A stretch of 64,000 bases of DNA. Source: CALUOB01 sp944322305 (lineage in GTDB: Bacteria > Actinomycetota > Coriobacteriia > Coriobacteriales > Coriobacteriaceae). The position numbers were made by a program, and so were the translations under genes. Numbering within the stretch: the stretch's first letter is position 1; each line of letters begins with the position of its first letter. Where the stretch lies: positions 1,798,001 to 1,862,000 of the forward strand of contig OZ007031.1 of NCBI GenBank assembly GCA_963931605.1, read 5' to 3'. Of this stretch, positions 58,962 through 64,000 are shown piece after piece. The notes under the pieces were generated by a model, which searched no databases, was not told the DNA's origin, and saw only the letters and a list, made by a program, of their open reading frames with translations.

Positions 58962-60625
58962 TGGCGCGTTCCACCGTAGACCCGATCACCCGCATCGAGG
59001 GGCATCTGGGCATTGAGATGGAGGTCGAGGACGGCCAGGTTACCGAGGCGTGGGCTTCGGGCGGGCTGTTCCGCGGCATGGAGAACGCGCTCAAGGGCCG
59101 CACGCCCTACGACGCGGCGCTTATCGCCCAGCGCATCTGCGGCGTGTGCCCGGTGAGCCATGCGCACGCCTCGGCCATGGCGGCCGAGGAGGCGCTGGGG
59201 ATCCAGATCCCCGAGGGCGCCCGGCTGGTGCGCAACCTCGCCGAGGGCGGGCAGATCCTGCACTCCACGATCCTGTGGTTCTACAACCTCAACGGCTTGG
59301 ACTACATCAACCCCATGAACGCGCTCGCGGCCGACCCCATGGAGGCCTACGAGGTGTGCCAGCAGTACGGCACCCGCGCCACCGACTTCAAGGACGTGCA
59401 CGCGCGCATCACGGCGTTTGCCGAGAACGGCCAGCTCTCGATCTTCTCGGGCAACTGGTACGACTGCAAGGATGCCGACGGCAGCTCCTCTTACAAGCTC
59501 ACCCCCGCCGAGGACCTGGTGGGCGTGGCGCACTACTTCGAGGGGCTTGAGAACCAGGCCAAGGCCTCGCAGATCTGCGCCATGCTCGGCGGCAAGATGC
59601 CGCACATCATGACCTCCATCCCGGGCGGCACCTCGTTCATGCCCACGATCGACAAGCTCGACGAGGTCGTGTACCGCGTGCGCGACCTGCGCGCCTGGAT
59701 CGACGGCACGATGGTCCCCGACATGCTCATGATCGCCGAGCGCTATCCCAACCTGGCCGATCTGGGCGCGGGCCCCGGCCGCTACGTGGCCTTTGGCGTG
59801 CTGGACCGCGCGGACCGCGAGATGTCCAACCGCTACCTGCCCTCGGGCATGACCAAGCTGGGCGCCGACGGCTCGATGACGCTGGCGAACGTGAACCCCG
59901 ACCTCATCACCGAGGACGTGACGCGCGCCTTCTACGAGAACGGTCCGGCGCACAACCCCACCGACGGCGTCACCCAGCCCATCTGGCCCGACTACGGCAA
60001 GGACTACGCGCGCAAGTACACCTGGAGCAAGGCCCCGCGCTACGACGGCGAGACCTACGAGGCCGGTGGCGTGGCGCGCGTGCTGGCGGCCTACATCCGC
60101 GGCGTCGACCCCATCCAGCAGGCGGTCGACAACCTGCTCGCCACGCTCAACCTGCCGGTCGCCAAGCTCAACAGCGTGCTCGGCCGCATCGCCACGCGCG
60201 TGCTCGAGGCGTCCTACGTGGCGAGCATCATGGAGGACATGTCCAACGAGCTTATCGCCCTGATGGACGCCGGCGAGGCGGCCTACTACCAGCCGGCCGA
60301 GCAGAGCGCGGGCGCCGGCCTGGGCCTGTGGGAGGCTCCGCGCGGCGCGCTGCTGCACTACGAGCGCGTGAACGGCGGCAAGGTGGACGACTACCAGATC
60401 ATCATCCCGTCTACCTGGAACCTCTCGCCGCGCGACGCCGAGGGCACGCCCGGCCCGCTTGAGGAGGCGCTGGTGGGCACGCCGGTGGTCGACCTGGAGA
60501 AGCCGGTGGACGCGGTGCGCATCGTGCACAGCTTCGACCCGTGCACGGCGTGCGCCTGCCACCTGTCCGAGCCCAAGACCGGCCGCAGCTTCAACACGCT
60601 CACGACTCCCTGGGGGGTGAGGTAG
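58961..60625 (+). CDS. hyaB: [NiFe] uptake hydrogenase large subunit
   Basis: 554 residues. The Ni-binding motifs are RICGVCPVSHAHA (Cys60, Cys63) and DPCTACACH (Cys528, Cys531). The N-terminal DPITRIEGHLGIE is standard for group 1. About 20 residues remain after the last His, the extension normally cut off by a maturation endopeptidase once nickel is inserted. Such a protease gene and hyp genes are not in this window. It starts on the last base of the hyaA stop, so the two are coupled. It oxidises H2 on the outer face of the membrane after co-export with HyaA. Confidence 0.97.
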   Translation: MARSTVDPITRIEGHLGIEMEVEDGQVTEAWASGGLFRGMENALKGRTPYDAALIAQRICGVCPVSHAHASAMAAEEALGIQIPEGARLVRNLAEGGQILHSTILWFYNLNGLDYINPMNALAADPMEAYEVCQQYGTRATDFKDVHARITAFAENGQLSIFSGNWYDCKDADGSSSYKLTPAEDLVGVAHYFEGLENQAKASQICAMLGGKMPHIMTSIPGGTSFMPTIDKLDEVVYRVRDLRAWIDGTMVPDMLMIAERYPNLADLGAGPGRYVAFGVLDRADREMSNRYLPSGMTKLGADGSMTLANVNPDLITEDVTRAFYENGPAHNPTDGVTQPIWPDYGKDYARKYTWSKAPRYDGETYEAGGVARVLAAYIRGVDPIQQAVDNLLATLNLPVAKLNSVLGRIATRVLEASYVASIMEDMSNELIALMDAGEAAYYQPAEQSAGAGLGLWEAPRGALLHYERVNGGKVDDYQIIIPSTWNLSPRDAEGTPGPLEEALVGTPVVDLEKPVDAVRIVHSFDPCTACACHLSEPKTGRSFNTLTTPWGVR

Positions 60626-61402
60626 ATGGCGCACCTGGCCCATTACCGTGAGGCGCACCCGCTGCCCATGGTGGCGACGCACTGGGTGAACCTCATCGCG
60701 ATGATCGTCCTCATCGTTTCCGGCCTGCAGATTCACTATCCGCTGATCCCGGGCGTCATGGGGATCGCGCGCGGGCTGCACATGTTCTTCGCCTTCGTGC
60801 TGGTGATCAACTGCATCGTGCGCATCGTCTTCGCGTTCGTGTTCAAGTCGGCGCCGGCGGGCGGCACGCGCCGTCTCGTGCGCGACTACAAGACCTGGCT
60901 GCCGCAGAAAGACAACAAGCACCAGCTGTGGGCGTGGATCAGCTACTACCTGTTCCTGCGCCGCGAGCATCCCATCGCCGCCAAGCTCGGCGTGCCGCAG
61001 AAGATCGTGTACCTGCTCATCGCGCCGCTGATCTTCTTCACGGCATACACGGGCTTTTGTCTGTGGGGACCCACGATGAACTGGCCGGTGTTCACCTGGG
61101 GGCTCGAGCTGGTGGGCGGCCCCATGAACATGCGCGTGATCCACTACCTCTGCATGTGGGTGTTCATCATCTTCATGTGCATCCACATCTACCTGTCGCT
61201 GGTTGAGGGCGCGAGCCCGGCCACGCTGATCTTCTTCTGGAAGGAGACGCCCGGCCTGGTGTACGACCCCGACACGATGAACATCACCGGTTTCGACGGC
61301 ATGGGCAAGGAGCCCGACTACGGCGAGACCTTCAAGGACCCGGTGCGCGCGGCTGCCGACGCGGCGGCGGTGGCTGCCCGGGAGAAGCACGGCAAAGAGT
61401 AG
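60626..61402 (+). CDS. hyaC: Hydrogenase cytochrome b subunit
   Basis: 258 residues. Four hydrophobic helices (about 13-35, 45-70, 110-150, 165-200) with His residues in THWVNLI, RGLHMFF, VIHYLCMWV and CIHIYLSL that can bind two hemes b. The WGLELVGGPMNMRVIHYL segment is typical of Ni/Fe-hydrogenase b-type cytochromes. It passes electrons from HyaA to the quinone pool. It starts immediately after the hyaB stop. The C-terminal 40 residues are soluble. Confidence 0.94.
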   Translation: MAHLAHYREAHPLPMVATHWVNLIAMIVLIVSGLQIHYPLIPGVMGIARGLHMFFAFVLVINCIVRIVFAFVFKSAPAGGTRRLVRDYKTWLPQKDNKHQLWAWISYYLFLRREHPIAAKLGVPQKIVYLLIAPLIFFTAYTGFCLWGPTMNWPVFTWGLELVGGPMNMRVIHYLCMWVFIIFMCIHIYLSLVEGASPATLIFFWKETPGLVYDPDTMNITGFDGMGKEPDYGETFKDPVRAAADAAAVAAREKHGKE

Positions 61403-61431
61403 CAGCGCAGTGTGAGGTAGCTGCAAGGCGA

Positions 61432-61473
61432 GAAGGGCGGGCTGCGCGCGAGAAGCGCCGGCCCGCCCTTTTG
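61432..61473. terminator. Bidirectional terminator between hyaC and galM
   Basis: AAGGGCGGGC pairs with GCCCGCCCTT, with TTTT on the plus strand and CTT-type sequence on the minus strand. It lies between convergent genes. Confidence 0.8.
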
Positions 61474-61489
61474 CATGCGGCGGGGTCGG

Positions 61490-62548
61490 CTACTCAGCCG
61501 AGAAGCGATACTCGTTCACTGCGCGGTACGGGCGCTGCGGACCGAAGAGGGCCTGCGGGAAGCCGGGCCGCAGCAGGTTCGAGGGGTAGAACTGCGGCTC
61601 TAAGGCAACGCTCTCGCGCCCGTGGTAGCTGTGGCCGCCCTTGGCGTTTTTCTCGCCCACGAAGTTGCCGGTGTACACCTGCAAGCCGGGCAGGGTGGTG
61701 GCGAGTTCGAGGGTGCGGCCGCTTGCGGGGTCGCGCAGGCGCGCCGCCACGCGCGGCTCGGTCGCCTCCGGGTCGAACCCGTCGATGCAGAAGTTGTGGT
61801 CGTAGCCGAACCCGAAGCGGATCTGCTCGTTGTCGGCGTCAATGTCGGCGCCGAGGGGCTTTGCCGCAGTGAAGTCAAAGGGGGTGCCTGCCACCGGGGC
61901 GATCTCGCCGGTGGGGATGTGCGCGCTGTCCTGCGGCGTGTAGGTTTGCGCGCGCAGGGTCAGCTCGTGGTCGAGCACCGAGCCTGCGCCCTCGCCGGCC
62001 AGGTTGAAGTAGGCGTGGTTCGTGAGGTTCACAAAGGTTTCGGCGTCGCTGGTGACGCGGTAGCTCGCGCGCAGCGTTGCGCCGCGCACCTCGTAGCGCA
62101 CCATGAAGACGCGGTTGCCCGGCAGGCCGTAGGCGCCGTCCGGCACGGCGCAGGCCATGGTCACGCCGCGCTCGTCGGGCAGCGCCGTCCACAGCTGGGC
62201 GTGCAGGCCGTGGTCGGGGTCGGTGTGGAGGTTGTTTGCGCCCTCGTTTTGCAGCAGCTGGTACACGGTATCGCCCACGGGCACGCGCCCGCCCTCGGTG
62301 CGGTTGGCGCTGGGGCCCACGGTGGCGCCGAAGTACGCGGCGTTGTTGGCAAGGTAGCGCGCGCCGTCGTCAAAGCCGAGCACCACGTCGGCCATCTGGC
62401 CGGAGCGGTCCGGCGCGTCGATGCCGACGATGGTTGCGCCGAGGTCTGTGACGCGCGCGGTGATGCCGCCGGGGGTGTTGTCGCTTATCTCGTACAGGGT
62501 GAAGGTGCGCCCGTCTGGCATGGTGCCGAAAGGTGTTGCGCTGACCAT
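61490..62548 (-). CDS. galM: Aldose 1-epimerase (mutarotase)
   Basis: 352 residues, typical length. Conserved features: GPSANRTEGGRV (GRxANRI-type motif), the catalytic-His region TNHAYFNLAGEG, DHNFCIDG and the C-terminal NFVGEKNAKGGHSY with GRESVALEPQFYP carrying the Glu base. It interconverts alpha and beta anomers of glucose or galactose. No gal operon genes adjacent. The ATG at 62548 follows AAGGAGA. Confidence 0.94.
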   Translation of the reverse strand: MVSATPFGTMPDGRTFTLYEISDNTPGGITARVTDLGATIVGIDAPDRSGQMADVVLGFDDGARYLANNAAYFGATVGPSANRTEGGRVPVGDTVYQLLQNEGANNLHTDPDHGLHAQLWTALPDERGVTMACAVPDGAYGLPGNRVFMVRYEVRGATLRASYRVTSDAETFVNLTNHAYFNLAGEGAGSVLDHELTLRAQTYTPQDSAHIPTGEIAPVAGTPFDFTAAKPLGADIDADNEQIRFGFGYDHNFCIDGFDPEATEPRVAARLRDPASGRTLELATTLPGLQVYTGNFVGEKNAKGGHSYHGRESVALEPQFYPSNLLRPGFPQALFGPQRPYRAVNEYRFSAE

Positions 62549-62750
62549 TGCGTCTCCTTGGTTGCGGGTTGCCGGGTGGTGGGTTCTAGGTGCAAAGCTC
62601 ACGGCCCCACTGTAGCACGTGCCTTTGTGCCGCACCGTGTCTGCTGTGCATAACTGCCAGCTTAACGGCGTTTCGGTATAGCACCATGCGATATGGGATA
62701 TAAGGTTGGACGAGTGTCAATTATCGCAACGGAAAGGGAGCGTGGCACCT

Positions 62751-63707
62751 ATGACCGTAAACAATCGCAAGGTGGCCGTTGTTGGCTGCGGGTTCGTGGG
62801 CTCGTCGTCTGCGTTCGCGCTGATGCAGAGCGGCATTTTCTCCGAGATCGTGCTGATAGACGTAGACCAGGCACGTGCCGAGGGCGAGGCGCTCGACATC
62901 GGCCACGGCGTGCCGTTTGCCCCGGCGCCGTGCCGCGTGTACGCCGGCACCTACGCCGACGCGGCCGACGCGGCCATTATCGTGGTAACCGCCGGCGCGG
63001 CTCAGAAGCCTGGCGAGACCCGCCTGGACCTTGTGAACAAGAACGTGGCCATCTTCAAGACCATTATCCCGCAGATCAGGGACTCCGGCTTCGGCGGCAT
63101 TTTGCTCATCGTGTCCAACCCGGTGGACGTGCTCACCTACACCGCACTCAAGCTTTCCGGGCTACCTGAGTCGCGCGTCATCGGGTCGGGCACCGTGCTC
63201 GACTCCGCGCGCCTCAAGTACATGCTCGGCCAGCACCTGGGCGTTGACGCACGCGACGTGCATGCTTGGGTTGTGGGCGAGCATGGCGACTCCGAGCTCG
63301 CCGTGTGGTCGAGCGCCAACGTGTCCGGCGTGCCGCTTCCCGCCTTCTGCGAGATGCTCGGCCACTTCGACCACGAGGCCACCGAGCGCCGCATTGCCGA
63401 GGAAGTCAAGAACAGCGCGTACGAGATCATCGACCGCAAGCACGCCACGTACTACGGCATCGCCATGTCGGTGCGCCGTCTGTGCGCCGCCATCATGCGC
63501 GACGAGCGCACGGTCATGCCTATCTCCAGCCTGATGGTGGGCGAGTACGGCATCGACGACGTGTGCATCTCCATGCCCACGGTCGTGGGCCGCGATGGCG
63601 TGGTGTGCCGGGTGCCCATCCCCATGGACGAGGACGAGCGCGCCGAGCTCACGCGCAGCTCCGAGGCTCTGAAGGACGTCATCGCCCAGCTCGACTTCAG
63701 CCGGTAG
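62751..63707 (+). CDS. ldh: L-lactate dehydrogenase
   Basis: 318 residues, the standard length. NAD-binding VAVVGCGFVGSS with the following Asp in VLIDVD; substrate Arg in QKPGETRLDL; VSNPVDVLT; catalytic His in WVVGEHGDSE. The adenine-side Gln at the loop (AAQKPGE) fits lactate rather than malate specificity. It reduces pyruvate to lactate with NADH, an alternative sink to PFOR. The ATG at 62751 gives the family N-terminus; GGGAG lies 10 nt upstream. A TATAAG at about 62698 may be the -10. Confidence 0.94.
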   Translation: MTVNNRKVAVVGCGFVGSSSAFALMQSGIFSEIVLIDVDQARAEGEALDIGHGVPFAPAPCRVYAGTYADAADAAIIVVTAGAAQKPGETRLDLVNKNVAIFKTIIPQIRDSGFGGILLIVSNPVDVLTYTALKLSGLPESRVIGSGTVLDSARLKYMLGQHLGVDARDVHAWVVGEHGDSELAVWSSANVSGVPLPAFCEMLGHFDHEATERRIAEEVKNSAYEIIDRKHATYYGIAMSVRRLCAAIMRDERTVMPISSLMVGEYGIDDVCISMPTVVGRDGVVCRVPIPMDEDERAELTRSSEALKDVIAQLDFSR

Positions 63708-63760
63708 GCAAGACGCTGCGGCGCTTGCCGTTGCCGAGGGCCAACCTATATACATATGCG

Positions 63761-63793
63761 AGAAGACCGCGGCTCTCTGAGCTGCGGTCTTCT
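63761..63793 (+). terminator. Terminator of ldh
   Basis: AGAAGACCGCGGCTC pairs with GAGCTGCGGTCTTCT around a short loop, 53 nt after the stop codon. Confidence 0.8.
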
Positions 63794-63911
63794 CATGTGA
63801 AGGCGGCGGTGTATTCATCTGGCCCGTGCAGCGCATCGGGAGCGATGGGGGCGGGCTAGCGGAGTGCTGGGAACCACCCTGCAAAACAGGTTCCGACTTG
63901 GTTGAGGCGGC

Positions 63912-63998
63912 TTATTTCAGTCCTGCCGCATAGCTCCTGAGAATTTCCTCAAATGCGAGCAGACAGTAGCCGAAAAAGAAGTTCGGCTGAACGTTCTC
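63912..63998 (-). CDS. C-terminal end of an unidentified gene running in from the right
   Basis: On the minus strand a frame open to the right window edge reads ENVQPNFFFGYCLLAFEEI followed by LRSYAAGLK and TAA (63914-63912). The composition (aromatics, helical EEILRSY) is protein-like and less GC-rich than neighbours. It is too short to assign a family. The interval 63794-63911 has nothing recognisable. Confidence 0.5.
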   Translation of the reverse strand, partial: ENVQPNFFFGYCLLAFEEILRSYAAGLK

Positions 63999-64000
63999 AA

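Overview
This is a high-GC, Gram-positive-type chromosome segment, most likely from a gut member of Coriobacteriia (Collinsella/Enorma-like). That placement is an inference. It rests on cell-wall-anchored proteins with LPxT-type sorting signals, a short bacterial SRP RNA, a complete pyruvate:ferredoxin oxidoreductase, a Tat-exported [NiFe] hydrogenase with cytochrome b, rubrerythrin, lactate dehydrogenase and a fucO-type dehydrogenase. Together these suggest an anaerobic fermenter that can oxidise H2. Core genes (carAB, dnaX, ybaB-recR, nifJ, tadA, two tRNAs, ffs) show that it is chromosomal.

Layout. 1-13.4 kb is cell surface: the end of an Ig-repeat surface protein, an ABC exporter, a membrane-anchored acidic-tail protein, a pyridoxal kinase-type enzyme, a huge coiled-coil/CAP-domain LPETG protein with a nine-G tract near its start codon, and an NlpC/P60 hydrolase with a leader that resembles a c-di-AMP riboswitch. 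14-24 kb is metabolism: carAB, nitroreductase, DedA, tadA, tRNA-Ser and fucO, then a truncated DUF4143 ATPase. 24-27 kb holds a divergent sugar locus (YieK-like isomerase and PTS EIIBC). 27-31 kb holds SRP RNA, a membrane protein and a divergent type II restriction-modification system (HTH-fused C5 methylase and SinI-like nuclease). 31-43 kb is dnaX, an AbiEi/DUF559-like gene flanked by two copies of a short inverted-repeat element, ybaB, recR and nifJ. 43-51.8 kb holds an esterase, a zinc phospholipase-like protein, an MFS exporter, a QueT-type transporter and a glycosyltransferase-LytS-LytTR-phosphoesterase cluster. 52-54 kb holds tRNA-Asp and an IS110-type remnant. 54-64 kb holds an Rrf2 regulator, a MutY-like glycosylase, rubrerythrin, hyaABC, galM, ldh and the 3' end of an unidentified gene.

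The most unusual content is between genes. At least six long intergenic spaces hold degenerate repeats of about 30-42 bp. The units run in one orientation on one side of a central palindrome and in the opposite orientation on the other. Unit sequences differ between families, but four loci share the same palindromic core. Separately, a 125-127 bp element with 16-17 bp terminal inverted repeats occurs three times. Two same-orientation copies bracket one defence-like gene and split dnaX from ybaB-recR, which looks like a small mobile cassette. A third element, an AT-rich near-perfect palindrome, occurs twice: once beside a 5'-truncated ATPase gene and once with no gene.
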